A stretch of DNA of 64,000 nucleotides from JBGQBN01 sp041494805 (lineage in GTDB: Bacteria; Acidobacteriota; Terriglobia; Terriglobales; Acidobacteriaceae): NCBI GenBank assembly GCA_041494805.1, contig JBGQBN010000001.1:186001-250000 (forward strand). Reading direction: 5' to 3'. The position numbers were made by a program, and so were the translations under genes. The notes beneath the pieces are model-generated. The model was not told the origin of the DNA. It made no database searches and worked only from the letters and a program-made list of their open reading frames with translations. The stretch's first letter is position 1, and every line of letters begins with the position of its first letter. Positions 1 through 9,427 of the stretch are shown here, in pieces.

Positions 1-40
1 CCCAGCGCCTAAAGCCTGGCGCCAAGAGCCTGCTTCCCCA

Positions 41-667
41 ATGACCGAGCAAATCCTCGCCACACTTTTTGTTTTCATCAAGTCCGTAATCAGTGTAACG
101 GGGTACGGTGGCATCGCCATCCTGATGGCGATTGAGTCAGCCTGCATTCCACTGCCTTCCGAGCTGATCATGCCTTTCGCCGGCTACCTGGTGTATGAGG
201 GCATGATGAAGCTGTTGTGGGTAGCAACGGCGGGTGCCCTCGGCTGCAACCTGGGATCGCTGGTGGCCTACGAGGTAGGCTGCTACGGCGGGCGGCCACT
301 GGTGGAAAAATACGGCCGCTGGATTCTCTTGAGCCGACGCGAACTGGACTGGGCCGATCGCTTCTTTGTGCGTTGGGGACACCTGGCCGTGTTGATTGCT
401 CGCCTGCTCCCGGTCATCCGGACCTTCATTGCTCTGCCTGCTGGGATAGCCCGCATGCCGCGCGGGCGCTTCCATGTTTACACTTTTTTGGGATCGTGGC
501 CCTGGTGCTTCGGGCTGGCCTGGCTGGGAATGAAGCTGGGCGAGAACTGGCGGGAGCTGGGCAAGTATTTCCATCAGTTCGATGTCGTCATCGGCGTGCT
601 GCTGGTCGGGGCAGTGGGTTACTTCGTATGGAGCCACTGGCAGAATAGAATCCGCGCGGTGGAGTAG
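41..667 (+). CDS. DedA family membrane protein
   Basis: A 208-residue polytopic inner-membrane protein of the DedA/VTT (SNARE-associated) family, which includes undecaprenyl-phosphate and phospholipid flippases. The family signature is visible: an acidic residue in the first hydrophobic hairpin (E32, then P37-P39 and E41) and the re-entrant loop R121, P124, R127, P133. Length fits the family (about 200-220). The ATG at 41 opens the frame with no alternative upstream in the window. It is followed by a 95-base gap before a secreted protein on the same strand. Family assignment is firm; the lipid substrate cannot be read from sequence. Confidence 0.85.
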   Translation: MTEQILATLFVFIKSVISVTGYGGIAILMAIESACIPLPSELIMPFAGYLVYEGMMKLLWVATAGALGCNLGSLVAYEVGCYGGRPLVEKYGRWILLSRRELDWADRFFVRWGHLAVLIARLLPVIRTFIALPAGIARMPRGRFHVYTFLGSWPWCFGLAWLGMKLGENWRELGKYFHQFDVVIGVLLVGAVGYFVWSHWQNRIRAVE

Positions 668-762
668 GGGTTAGGATTCAGGCTGGTTGGAAATATCAGT
701 TCCCAGTTCTCAGCTGCTGGCTTTTCAGAGGTTGGTCCTGTCGCCTGGGCAAGGAGGATTCC

Positions 763-1203
763 GTGAAGAGTGTAATTCGGTTACTGGCTCTCGTACTAGC
801 GCTCGGTTTCGCAGGAGGGGCCTTGGCACAGGCGGCGCCGGGTCAGCCGTTCCCCGTCGAATATTACTACAAGACCAAGTGGGGCCACGCCGACGAGTTC
901 TTGCGGTTGTTCAAGAAGAACCACTACCCGCTGCTCAAGAAGCAGGTGGAGATGGGGCGAATGCTCAAAGTGTGGATGGACCAGCCGCGGTATCACACCA
1001 CCGAAGACGGGCGCTGGGATTATCGCGTGACCATCATCTTCAAGAACGCTGCAGTCGCCAACGATCCCTTTGACGAAGACGCGCTCAAGAAACAGTTATT
1101 TCCCGATCAGGAAACGTATGAGCGGGAAGAGCAACGGCGATTTGAGACCCTCGACGCGCATTGGGATTTGCCGGTGAAGACGGTGGAGCTGGAAGGGAAG
1201 TAA
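763..1203 (+). CDS. small secreted protein of unknown function
   Basis: A 146-residue protein with a clear N-terminal signal peptide (basic MKSVIR, a hydrophobic stretch, then an ALAQ cleavage region near residue 23). The mature part is rich in Lys, Asp and aromatic residues and looks like a small compact alpha/beta domain. I do not recognise the family. The start is a GTG at 763, chosen because a strong Shine-Dalgarno AAGGAGGA lies at 751-758; a competing frame at 687-1073 has no such support. Confidence 0.7.
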   Translation: MKSVIRLLALVLALGFAGGALAQAAPGQPFPVEYYYKTKWGHADEFLRLFKKNHYPLLKKQVEMGRMLKVWMDQPRYHTTEDGRWDYRVTIIFKNAAVANDPFDEDALKKQLFPDQETYEREEQRRFETLDAHWDLPVKTVELEGK

Positions 1204-1219
1204 CCAACAATTCATTGGT

Positions 1220-2062
1220 TCAATCAATCTTCATCAGCCACGCCACCAGCTTCTCATGCCACTTCCAGGGCAACACCCGCTTCAGAAAGAGCTGCACGTG
1301 GGCATCCGGCCCGACCACGTAGCGTAGACGGGGATTAGGGTCCTGCGCGATGCGGGCGATCACTCGTGCAACCTCAATCGGATCCCGTTTGCGCAGCTTC
1401 TGCACCTGTGTCTTCATGCGCTCGCCGCGGGTGCGGTTCGGCGAGCTTCCATCGGCCGTCTTTTCGCCCAGCAGCACGTTGCGGGTCCAGATGTCGGTTT
1501 GGAACGATCCGGGTTCGACCAGCACTACTTTGATGCCGAGTGCGTTCACTTCCAGTCGAAGCGATTCGCTCCAGCCTTCCAGCGCGAACTTGGAAGCGGA
1601 GTAGCTGCTGATGGAGAGCGTCCCATGCAGGCCGCTGATGGATGACACCATGATGATGTGTCCGGAACGCTGGCGGCGCATGATCGGCAGCACGGCTTGA
1701 GTCAAGGCCACATGGCCGAAGAAGTTGGTCTCGAACTGCAGGCGAATTTCTTCGAGCTTCATGTCTTCCGCGAAACCAGCGACGGCAAACCCGGCATTGT
1801 TCAGCAGAACATCGAGGCGGCCGTGGTCGCGGACCAGGTCGGCAACGAATCCAGGGGTGGCTTCGAACTCGGTGATGTCGAGGCGCCGGATGTCGAACTG
1901 GCCGGTGACGCCGGATGCCGCCGCCGCTCTTTCAAGGTTCTCGCGGCGGGCGAGGTCGCGCATCGAGGCTACGACTCTGAATCCCGTCTTCGCCAGTTCC
2001 ACCGCGGCCAACAGGCCGATGCCGCTTGATGAGCCGGTGACAAGGGCAAGTTTTTCAGGCAC
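1220..2062 (-). CDS. short-chain dehydrogenase/reductase
   Basis: A 280-residue classical SDR oxidoreductase. The Rossmann cofactor motif TGSSSGIG lies about nine residues from the start, NNAG follows at strand 4, and the catalytic Ser-Tyr-Lys set appears as SSYSASK. The C-terminal half has the SDR_c family pattern (VEPGSFQTD). The frame stays open further upstream, but a GTG at 2062 has GGAGG four bases before it and gives a normal SDR N-terminus, so that start is preferred. It is convergent with the preceding secreted-protein gene and divergent from the FG-GAP gene. Substrate unknown. Confidence 0.85.
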   Translation of the reverse strand: MPEKLALVTGSSSGIGLLAAVELAKTGFRVVASMRDLARRENLERAAAASGVTGQFDIRRLDITEFEATPGFVADLVRDHGRLDVLLNNAGFAVAGFAEDMKLEEIRLQFETNFFGHVALTQAVLPIMRRQRSGHIIMVSSISGLHGTLSISSYSASKFALEGWSESLRLEVNALGIKVVLVEPGSFQTDIWTRNVLLGEKTADGSSPNRTRGERMKTQVQKLRKRDPIEVARVIARIAQDPNPRLRYVVGPDAHVQLFLKRVLPWKWHEKLVAWLMKID

Positions 2063-2255
2063 GAAGCCTCCAGGAAACCCTTTGGTATCTTGCCTCAACA
2101 GAGTACCCGGCAGCGCGAGAGTTTAGCTGGCGTTGACAAAAGGTGCAAACTCTTTCATCTTGACGCCCGGTTCCCCACGGCATACATTCTTTGGGCCATA
2201 GTGTGCGATGTCGAGCCTTCCCGCCCCGTCGCTCAATCTATAGCAGGAGCCAGCC

Positions 2256-3410
2256 ATGAAGTCCCCGCATTTGCGTCGCTTTGTGCAAATATTTCTCGCC
2301 CCTCTGCTGTTCTGGATTGGTGCTCAAGCCGCATTCGCCGGCGTGACCTTCAAGCCGGCCAAGCAATATGCCGCGGGCACTTCTCCGCACGCAGTTGCTA
2401 TTGGTGACCTCAACGGCGACGGCTGGGCGGACATGGTGGTAGCGAATCTGGGAACCCCCAAGGGCCTGGGCGGCAGCATCAGCGTCCTGCTCAACAACGG
2501 AGACGGCACGTTTAGTCGCGGCCTGAACTACGATCGCGGCGGCATCTTCGTTTCCGTGGTGGTGGGAGACTTCAACCAGGACGGCCACCTGGACGTGGCG
2601 GCCGCTAACGCAAAGGCCAATACCGTGGATGTGTTGCTCGGCAACGGCGATGGCACCTTCGGTGCGGTCGTCAGCTATGCGGCCAACCAGAACGAGATAG
2701 TGAAGTTCATCGCTTCCGGCGATCTCAGCCGTGATGGCAATCCGGACTTGATTGTGGCCGAAGGCTGTACGGACTCGCCCTGTCAAGCCAGCGATGTCGG
2801 CGTGCTCGTCGGCAATGGGGACGGCACTTTTCAGGGCATGGTCAGCTCCAGCACGAACGCGAAAAATGTGTTTTCCCCGGTCGTCGCCGACGTGAACGGC
2901 GATGGCAAGCTGGACGTGGTGGCGGGAACGGATTCCGGCGTTGTGACTTTTGCCGGCCACGGCGACGGCACCTTGGCATCCGGGCTTTTCCAGAACGCCA
3001 AGCTCGCCTTTGTTTCGCTTGCTTCCGGGGAGTTCAATAGCGACAGCAGTGCCGATCTTGCCGTCGTGAGTCTGGGTCAGTTTGCAAGTAGTTTGGGTGT
3101 GCTGCTAGGTAACGGCAGCGGAAAATTTTCCGGCGAAGTCGTGGGCGTCATCCGGCATCCGCTCTTCGTGGCGGCGGCGGACCTCGACAGTGACGGAAAG
3201 ACGGATATGGTAGTGAAAGGTGGCGCCGACAACAACGTCTACGTGTTCTTTGGGAACGGAGATGCAACATTTCAAAAAGCGCAACCCTACACCGTGCACA
3301 GCTCGTTTGGTACGGTCACGATCGGCGATCTCAATAATGACGGGTATCCGGATATTGCTGCGCCGGACGGCAAGAGCACCGTCCAGGTGCTAATCAACGC
3401 CGGGCCGTAG
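2256..3410 (+). CDS. secreted FG-GAP/VCBS repeat protein
   Basis: A 384-residue exported protein: signal peptide ending near AAFA (residue 28), then about six repeats with calcium-binding-like DxNxDGxxD loops (for example DLNGDGWAD, DFNQDGHLD, DVNGDGKLD, DLDSDGKTD, DLNNDGYPD) alternating with LLGNGDGTF segments. This is the integrin-alpha-like beta-propeller arrangement of VCBS/FG-GAP proteins, common in acidobacterial secretomes. Role likely adhesion or carbohydrate/protein interaction at the surface; no enzymatic domain is seen. Confidence 0.85.
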   Translation: MKSPHLRRFVQIFLAPLLFWIGAQAAFAGVTFKPAKQYAAGTSPHAVAIGDLNGDGWADMVVANLGTPKGLGGSISVLLNNGDGTFSRGLNYDRGGIFVSVVVGDFNQDGHLDVAAANAKANTVDVLLGNGDGTFGAVVSYAANQNEIVKFIASGDLSRDGNPDLIVAEGCTDSPCQASDVGVLVGNGDGTFQGMVSSSTNAKNVFSPVVADVNGDGKLDVVAGTDSGVVTFAGHGDGTLASGLFQNAKLAFVSLASGEFNSDSSADLAVVSLGQFASSLGVLLGNGSGKFSGEVVGVIRHPLFVAAADLDSDGKTDMVVKGGADNNVYVFFGNGDATFQKAQPYTVHSSFGTVTIGDLNNDGYPDIAAPDGKSTVQVLINAGP

Positions 3411-3575
3411 TAGCTTTCACGGCGCCCGCAAAACATATTGCTTTCTAGAGTTACTCCGCCGGTGGATGCGCGGAACTGTCCCAGCAGCGCCCCGCAGGTT
3501 GCAAATCCCGCCACAATACGAGAACATAACCGTTTGCCTTACATCCCACAGTTCTCATAAGGAAGCGGCCGAAAT

Positions 3576-4937
3576 ATGGCGACGCGGCAGAAGCACGTAA
3601 AGACAGAGGCCGGCAAGCACGGCGGCAGTGAAATTCAGGCGCCCAAAGGCAAGTTGGGCGTGATGATTCCCGGCATGGGCGCCGTGGCCACCACGTTCGT
3701 GGCCGGCGTGGAGGCGGTTCGCAAGGGATTCGCCAAGCCCATCGGGTCGCTCACCCAGATGGGTACAATCCGGTTGGGCAAGCGTACCGACGCCCGTTCC
3801 CCCAAGCTCAAGGAATTCGTGCCCTTGGCGACGTTGAACGACCTGATCTTCACGGGCTGGGATATTTTCGAGGACGACATGTATGCGGCGGCGTCCAAGG
3901 CCGGAGTCCTCGAGCGCGACCTGCTCGACAAGGTAAAGCCGTTCCTTGCGACAGTGAAACCGCGCACGGCGGTGTTCGATCGGAACTACGTGAAGAGGCT
4001 TGACGGCTCGAATGTCAAAAAAGGCAAGAACAAGATGGATCTGGCCGAGCAGGTGCGGGCTGACATCCGCGAGTTCAGAAAGAGTTCCGGAGCCACGCGG
4101 CTGATTACCATCTGGTGCGGATCCACTGAGACCTTCCTCGAGCCCACTGCCGTTCACCAGTCGCTGAAGGCGTTTGAAAAGGCGATGACACAGAACGACG
4201 AGGGCATCGCGCCTTCGATGATCTATGCCTACGCCTCGCTGATGGAAGGCGTGCCGTTCGCGAACGGAGCCCCGAACTTGACCGTGGACCTCCCCGTCAT
4301 GCACCAACTCTCGCGGGAGCATGAGGCCCCCATCTGCGGCAAAGACTTCAAGACTGGGCAGACCCTGATTAAGACCATTCTGGCGCCCGGATTCAAGGCC
4401 CGGATGATCGGCCTGAACGGCTGGTTCTCCACCAACATTCTGGGCAATCGCGACGGGGAAGTGCTCGAGGATCCCGGGTCGTTCAAGACCAAGGAAGAAT
4501 CGAAGCTCTCAGTGCTGGAGCACATTCTGCAGCCGGACCTCTACCCCGACCTGTACGGCAAGTTCACCCACAAGGTACGCATTAACTATTATCCGCCGCG
4601 TGGTGATAATAAAGAGGGTTGGGACAACATCGATATCTTCGGGTGGCTGGGCTATCCGATGCAGATCAAAGTGGATTTCCTGTGCCGAGACTCAATTTTG
4701 GCGGCGCCGCTTGTCTTGGATCTAGTGCTCTTCCTCGACCTGGCACAGCGCAGCAGCCAGTTGAAGGGACTCGGGATCCAGGAGTGGCTCAGCTTCTACT
4801 TCAAGTCTCCAATGACCGCACCCGGGCTCTATCCCGAGCATGATCTGTTCATTCAGTTGATGAAGCTGAAGAACACACTGCGGCATCTGCGTGGGGAAGA
4901 GTTGATCACGCATCTGGGGCTGGAGTATTACGACTGA
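3576..4937 (+). CDS. ino1: inositol-3-phosphate synthase
   Basis: A 453-residue myo-inositol-1-phosphate synthase converting glucose-6-phosphate to inositol-3-phosphate with NAD. The N-terminal dinucleotide-binding stretch (GVMIPGMGAVATTF) and the family core with the conserved lysines (residues about 250-310, ending in NGWFSTNILGNRDG) are intact. Inositol phosphate is a precursor for phosphatidylinositol-type lipids or compatible solutes. SD AAGGAAG precedes the ATG at 3576. A rearranged copy of its last 125 or so bases is found at 10867-10993, on the far side of the next operon. Confidence 0.9.
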   Translation: MATRQKHVKTEAGKHGGSEIQAPKGKLGVMIPGMGAVATTFVAGVEAVRKGFAKPIGSLTQMGTIRLGKRTDARSPKLKEFVPLATLNDLIFTGWDIFEDDMYAAASKAGVLERDLLDKVKPFLATVKPRTAVFDRNYVKRLDGSNVKKGKNKMDLAEQVRADIREFRKSSGATRLITIWCGSTETFLEPTAVHQSLKAFEKAMTQNDEGIAPSMIYAYASLMEGVPFANGAPNLTVDLPVMHQLSREHEAPICGKDFKTGQTLIKTILAPGFKARMIGLNGWFSTNILGNRDGEVLEDPGSFKTKEESKLSVLEHILQPDLYPDLYGKFTHKVRINYYPPRGDNKEGWDNIDIFGWLGYPMQIKVDFLCRDSILAAPLVLDLVLFLDLAQRSSQLKGLGIQEWLSFYFKSPMTAPGLYPEHDLFIQLMKLKNTLRHLRGEELITHLGLEYYD

Positions 4938-4948
4938 ACCTGTGTGTG

Positions 4949-4968
4949 CGCGGGCGCCCTCGCCCGCG
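4949..4968. repeat. intergenic hairpin repeat, GC-rich type
   Basis: An eight-base perfect stem (CGCGGGCG/CGCCCGCG) with a CCCT loop, 11 bases after the ino1 stop. The same hairpin with the same left flank occurs at 39337-39356 and 40118-40135, and a stem-swapped version at 61048-61067. Confidence 0.7.
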
Positions 4969-5147
4969 TAGGTGATTGAGGATGCCGTCCGTTGGCACGG
5001 CTTCAGTTTCCAGGAAGTCTACTTCCCAGGCACTACCAGTTCGGTGCGCCGTCACCCGCCTGGGTGGCTTGCCGTGACTGCCGGCTTGTTTCCGGCCGAG
5101 TGCGCTGCGACTCTGGATCCACGTTCCATTGGCCCACTTCACCTTCG

Positions 5148-6371
5148 CTACCTTCGCTCAATAACTTTTCGAATGCGCTCGAAGGCCCAGTCAATCTCGT
5201 CCCGCTGGATGACCAGGGGTGGCGCGATCCGGAGCACCCGGTCGTGGGTTTCCTTGCACAGGATTCCTTCCTCCTTCAGCGCCTCGCAGTACGGACGCGC
5301 GGGACTGTGGAGTTCGATCCCGATCCACAGCCCTTTGCCGCGGACTTCCTTCAGGTCGGGGCTGCGCAGCGTTTGCAGCAGTCCCAGGAAATAAGCGCCG
5401 AGTTCAGCCGAGCGTTCGACCAGCTTCTCATGGGTCAAGACGTGCAGGGCAGCGCGTGCCACGGCACAGCCCAACGGGTTGCCACCGAAAGTGCTGCCAT
5501 GATCACCGGGCTTGTAGACACGGAGAATCTCCCAGGAAGAAAGCACTGCCGAGACCGGATAAAAGCCACCGGAAAGCGCTTTGCCGACGATCACCACATC
5601 GGGCCGGATGCCTTCGTGCATGTACGCGAACAGCTTGCCGGTGCGGCCGAGGCCGGACTGAATCTCGTCGGCCATAAGAAGAACGCGGTTCTGGCGGCAG
5701 ATTTCAGCGGCCTCCTGCAAGAATCCTGGCGCCGGTATGATGATGCCGGCTTCGCCCTGGATGGGTTCGACCAGAAAGGCACAGGTGTCGGGCGTGATGG
5801 CATCCCGCAAGGCTTGCGCATCACCGAATGGGATAACCTTGAAACCGGGGGTGAATGGTCCGAAGCCGTCGCGATATTGCGAGTCGCTGGAGAAGCTGAC
5901 AATGGTCACGGTCCGCCCGTGAAAGTTGTTTGAGCAGACGATAATTTCCGCTTTGCCCTCGGGAATTCCTTTTACTTTGTAACCCCACTTGCGGGCGGTC
6001 TTGATGGCGGTCTCCACCGCTTCCGCTCCCGAGTTCATGGGCAACGCCATGTCAAACCCGGTGAGTTCGTGCAGTTCCTTGTAGAACAGCGGCAGCTGAT
6101 CGTTCCGGAATGCCCGCGAGGTCAGGGTTACCTTGCGTGCCTGCTCGATCATGGCCTTCAGAATTTTGGGATGGCAGTGGCCCTGGTTGACGGCCGAGTA
6201 TGCAGCCAGGCAGTCCAGATAACGCTTGCCTTCGACGTCATACACCCACACGCCTTCGGCGCGCTCGATCACGACGTCTAGAGGGTGGTAGTTGTGCGCT
6301 CCGTATTCATTCTCAAGCTCGACAAAATCCCGCGTGCGCAATTTCTCTTCGGCTACGAATCCGTTATTCAT
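5148..6371 (-). CDS. rocD: ornithine aminotransferase
   Basis: A 407-residue class III PLP aminotransferase matching ornithine-oxo-acid transaminase in length and motifs: YNYHP-like substrate loop (AHNYHPLDV), the SGAEAVETAIK phosphate-binding region, EPIQGEAGI, LMADEIQSGLGRTG, and the PLP lysine in VIVGKALSGG. It converts ornithine and 2-oxoglutarate to glutamate semialdehyde and glutamate. It is the last gene of the minus-strand carbamoyl/ornithine operon, 75 bases after the pyrB-like gene, so it would consume ornithine released by the carbamoyltransferase step. Confidence 0.9.
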   Translation of the reverse strand: MNNGFVAEEKLRTRDFVELENEYGAHNYHPLDVVIERAEGVWVYDVEGKRYLDCLAAYSAVNQGHCHPKILKAMIEQARKVTLTSRAFRNDQLPLFYKELHELTGFDMALPMNSGAEAVETAIKTARKWGYKVKGIPEGKAEIIVCSNNFHGRTVTIVSFSSDSQYRDGFGPFTPGFKVIPFGDAQALRDAITPDTCAFLVEPIQGEAGIIIPAPGFLQEAAEICRQNRVLLMADEIQSGLGRTGKLFAYMHEGIRPDVVIVGKALSGGFYPVSAVLSSWEILRVYKPGDHGSTFGGNPLGCAVARAALHVLTHEKLVERSAELGAYFLGLLQTLRSPDLKEVRGKGLWIGIELHSPARPYCEALKEEGILCKETHDRVLRIAPPLVIQRDEIDWAFERIRKVIERR

Positions 6372-6446
6372 ATTTGCCTCTCTTTAGCTCTGGTACTGCT
6401 TAGGTCTGGTACTGCCTGCTCTCAAGCCACAAAGCGACCGTGCTTT

Positions 6447-7430
6447 CTAATTTTTCTCCAGCAACATCGTCAACAATGCCATCCGCACATAGAGTCCGTT
6501 CACCGCCTGGCGGAAGTACACTGCTCGTGGGTCTTCATCCACGGACTTGTCCAATTCGACGGTGCGCGGCAGCGGGTGCAGGATGAGCGCGTCCGCCTTC
6601 ATCCTCTGCAAGACCTTCGAGTCGATGGCATAGCGCGTGAGCCCGCCCACGTCGGCCAGGCGCTCGGGCCGGATGCGGGTCTGATACACGACGTCTACTT
6701 CCCCAATGACCCGGCTGATGTCCGGCTCCAATTCGTAGCGCACTCCATGGTCATCGAGATAGCCGAGGATGTCCGGCTTCATCTGCAGTTCGGGAGGGCT
6801 GACGAAAAAGATTTTCACCCGTTCGAATTTTGCCAAGAGATACGCCAGTGACCGTGCGGTGCGCCCTTTGTCGAGCTCACCGATGATGGCGACGCTTAGG
6901 CCGTCCAGCGGACGCTCCCGGTAGATGGTGTACAGGTCGAGCAGGGCCTGGGTAGGATGTTGTCCGCCATCGCCGTCTCCCGCATTGATCACGGGCACGG
7001 GAGAAACCTGCGCCGCCCGTTTGGCGCCGCCTTCCTGATGATGCCGGATTACGATCACGTCCGAGTAGCTGCCGATGATGCGGATTGAGTCTTCTAGCTG
7101 TTCACCCTCGACCTCCGAGGAGAAGGCACGCGCCTGCTCGGTGGACAGCACGCTGCCTCCCAGCCGGTGCATGGCAGCCTCAAAGGAAAATCGCGTGCGC
7201 GTTGAAGGGGCATAGAAGAGTGCTGCCATGATGCGGTTCTGGTAGTCGAGCGAACCTCCGCGCGCCACCACCCGCTCCATCCCTCGCGAACGGTCAAAGA
7301 GTTCCATCAATAGCGGGACGGTAAACTGTTGCGACTCGACTACATGCTTCAGTTTCATATCGCGCCCGGACTTTGTCTGCACTTGCTCGCTTCCCGGTTG
7401 ACTGGGCGGGACCAAGACATGCTCTCCCAT
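6447..7430 (-). CDS. aspartate carbamoyltransferase-like protein
   Basis: A 327-residue ATCase/OTCase-fold enzyme. Carbamoyl-phosphate motif STRTRFSFE, HPTQALLDLYTI and the ATCase-type HPLPR near the C-terminus are present, so aspartate is the default second substrate. However, it lies between arcC and rocD rather than with pyrC or other pyrimidine genes, and a separate argF lies two genes upstream, so a catabolic or different substrate is possible. The start at 7430 has GGAGG/AAGGTGAT immediately before it; an internal ATG at residue 25 gives the usual family N-terminus, so both starts are possible. Confidence 0.8.
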   Translation of the reverse strand: MGEHVLVPPSQPGSEQVQTKSGRDMKLKHVVESQQFTVPLLMELFDRSRGMERVVARGGSLDYQNRIMAALFYAPSTRTRFSFEAAMHRLGGSVLSTEQARAFSSEVEGEQLEDSIRIIGSYSDVIVIRHHQEGGAKRAAQVSPVPVINAGDGDGGQHPTQALLDLYTIYRERPLDGLSVAIIGELDKGRTARSLAYLLAKFERVKIFFVSPPELQMKPDILGYLDDHGVRYELEPDISRVIGEVDVVYQTRIRPERLADVGGLTRYAIDSKVLQRMKADALILHPLPRTVELDKSVDEDPRAVYFRQAVNGLYVRMALLTMLLEKN

Positions 7431-7433
7431 AAA

Positions 7434-8429
7434 TCACCTTCCTCCGACCGGAAGTTCCAGTTGCTCGTGTGCATCGAGGGCCCCAAGACCCAAATCCAGC
7501 ACAATGTGGGTACCCGCCCATCCAGCTACCGCCCGGCGGAGATTCTCGCAGGAGGTGATGATGGCCTCCCGCCCTCCATGCCGCAGGAACCGCAAAACAG
7601 ACTCGACCTTGGGACCCATGTTGCCGGGCGGGAAGTGTCCGGCGCCGGCATAGGTCTCCAAATCGCCGGAGTCCACAAGGTGCAGCGGTATCTGGGTTGG
7701 TTTCTTGTAGTCCAGATACACGTAATCGGTGTCGGTGGAAATGACGAACAGGTCCACTCCAAGACGCGACGCCAGCAGGGCCGAAGCACGGTCCTTATCA
7801 ATGACCGCCTCGACCCCCTGCAGTCTTCCTTGGTTCCACGCTACCGGGATGCCACCGCCTCCACTTGCAATCACCAGCACACCGTGCCCCATCAAATCCT
7901 GAATGACTTCCAGCTCTACGATCTCAATCGGCTCCGGTGAGGGGACGACTCGCCGATAGCCGCGCGCCGCATCCTCTACGATTTCCCAGCCGAACAGCCG
8001 CTTGCGTTCCTCCGCGTCCGCTTGCGAGTAGAAGGGCCCGATGGGCTTGCTGGGCCGCTGCATCGCCGGATCGTCCAGCGAGACGACCACTTGAGTCAAC
8101 ACCGTCACGACAGGCACATCTACACCCGCGAGCCTGAGCTCCGTGGCCAGCGATTGCTGCAGCAGGTAACCGATCTCGCCCTGGGTAGAGGCGTCACATA
8201 CATCGAGCGGGTGTCCGGGAACCTGGCTTGCCCCGCGCTCCGAGCGCAGAAGCGCCGCTCCCACCTGCGGCCCGTTACCATGAGTAAGAACGATGCGGTA
8301 GCCGTCACGAACCAGTCCAACGATTTCCTTCGCTGTACGCTGTGCGTTCGCCAACTGCTCGGCGATAGTGCCTTTCTCTCCGGCACGAATCAGCGAGTTC
8401 CCGCCCACCGCAAGCAGCATGGTTTTCAT
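7434..8429 (-). CDS. arcC: carbamate kinase
   Basis: A 331-residue amino-acid-kinase-fold protein with carbamate kinase motifs: AVGGNSLIRAGEKGT at the N-terminus, THGNGPQVG, ASGGGGIPV, and the nucleotide-binding DKDRASALLA and STDTDYVYLDY segments. It interconverts carbamoyl phosphate plus ADP with ATP, CO2 and ammonia. It is 11 bases after argF and 3 bases before the pyrB-like gene, so the operon can generate ATP from carbamoyl phosphate or recycle it. Confidence 0.9.
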   Translation of the reverse strand: MKTMLLAVGGNSLIRAGEKGTIAEQLANAQRTAKEIVGLVRDGYRIVLTHGNGPQVGAALLRSERGASQVPGHPLDVCDASTQGEIGYLLQQSLATELRLAGVDVPVVTVLTQVVVSLDDPAMQRPSKPIGPFYSQADAEERKRLFGWEIVEDAARGYRRVVPSPEPIEIVELEVIQDLMGHGVLVIASGGGGIPVAWNQGRLQGVEAVIDKDRASALLASRLGVDLFVISTDTDYVYLDYKKPTQIPLHLVDSGDLETYAGAGHFPPGNMGPKVESVLRFLRHGGREAIITSCENLRRAVAGWAGTHIVLDLGLGALDAHEQLELPVGGR

Positions 8430-8440
8430 GGCTGCTCCTG

Positions 8441-9427
8441 TTACGAGTGCACCAGCTCCGGCAATGCCAGCTCCGGCAATGCCACTGCCTGCACGGGCTC
8501 CACGGGCACGTCTTTCATCAGTTCCAACATGATTGCCTTCTGGGCGTGCAAGCGGTTCTCCGCCTGCTGAAAAACTACCGAGCGTGGGGAATCGATCACG
8601 TCGCTGCTCACTTCTTCACCACGATGCGCGGGCAGGCAGTGCATGAAAATGGCATCCCTATTTGCGAGCGCAAAAAGCACTGCATTCACCTGATACGGGC
8701 GGAACGCTTCGCGCCGCTTCTCCACTTCTGCTTCCTGGCCCATGCTGGTCCAGACGTCGGTGTAGACCACGTCCGCCGCGGTTACCGCCTCTCTGGCATC
8801 GTTCGTAATCCTGCAACGGCCGCCCGTTTCTCGGCCCTGCTCCCAGGCCCATGCGACAGCACTTGCTTGGGGCTCATAACCCGGCGGTGTTGCCACCCAA
8901 AGGTCCACACCCAGCTGGGCGCCCGCGAACATGAGCGAGTGCGCGACGTTATTGCCATCACCCACGAACGCAACCTTCAGCCCATCCAATCGGCCCTTGA
9001 TCTCCCACATGGTGAGGTAGTCCGCCATGGCCTGGCAGGGATGACTGTAGTCGGTGAGACCGTTGATCACAGGAATCCGGGCATACCGCGCCATCTGCTC
9101 GACGATCTCGTGGGCGAAGGTGCGGATCATGATGCCCTGCACCATGCGCTCCAGGTTCTTGGCCACGTCGTAAACGGACTCACGCTTGCCCAGGTTGATT
9201 TCCGCGGGAGAGAGATACAGCGAAAATCCGCCCAGCTGCTGAATGCCCACGTCAAAAGTCACACGCGTGCGCAACGAGGGCTTCTCGAAAATCATGGCCA
9301 GCGTCTTGCCCTTGAGCGTTTCACTGTAGGCACCGGGGTGGGCCTTGATTTGCCGCGCCAAGAGCAACAGGTACTCGATCTCTGAAGGCGAAAAGTCCTT
9401 GATCGAAATGAAGTCCTTGATACTCAT
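8441..9427 (-). CDS. argF: ornithine carbamoyltransferase
   Basis: A 328-residue ornithine transcarbamylase. Carbamoyl-phosphate loop is SLRTR (Thermus/Deinococcus-type variant of STRTR), HPCQAMADY binds the phosphate side, and HCLPAHRGEEV is the ornithine signature. The C-terminus carries a short repeat (VALPELALPELVHS), encoded by a small tandem repeat. The ATG overlaps the stop of the upstream GTPase gene as ATGA (9424-9427), implying translational coupling. With arcC and rocD downstream, a catabolic (citrulline or arginine degradation) direction is plausible, but no arginine deiminase gene is in the window. Confidence 0.88.
   Translation of the reverse strand: MSIKDFISIKDFSPSEIEYLLLLARQIKAHPGAYSETLKGKTLAMIFEKPSLRTRVTFDVGIQQLGGFSLYLSPAEINLGKRESVYDVAKNLERMVQGIMIRTFAHEIVEQMARYARIPVINGLTDYSHPCQAMADYLTMWEIKGRLDGLKVAFVGDGNNVAHSLMFAGAQLGVDLWVATPPGYEPQASAVAWAWEQGRETGGRCRITNDAREAVTAADVVYTDVWTSMGQEAEVEKRREAFRPYQVNAVLFALANRDAIFMHCLPAHRGEEVSSDVIDSPRSVVFQQAENRLHAQKAIMLELMKDVPVEPVQAVALPELALPELVHS

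Noticed and set aside
2256..3410. The repeats in the FG-GAP gene as a tandem DNA repeat array.
   Set aside because: They are protein-level calcium-loop repeats with divergent DNA.
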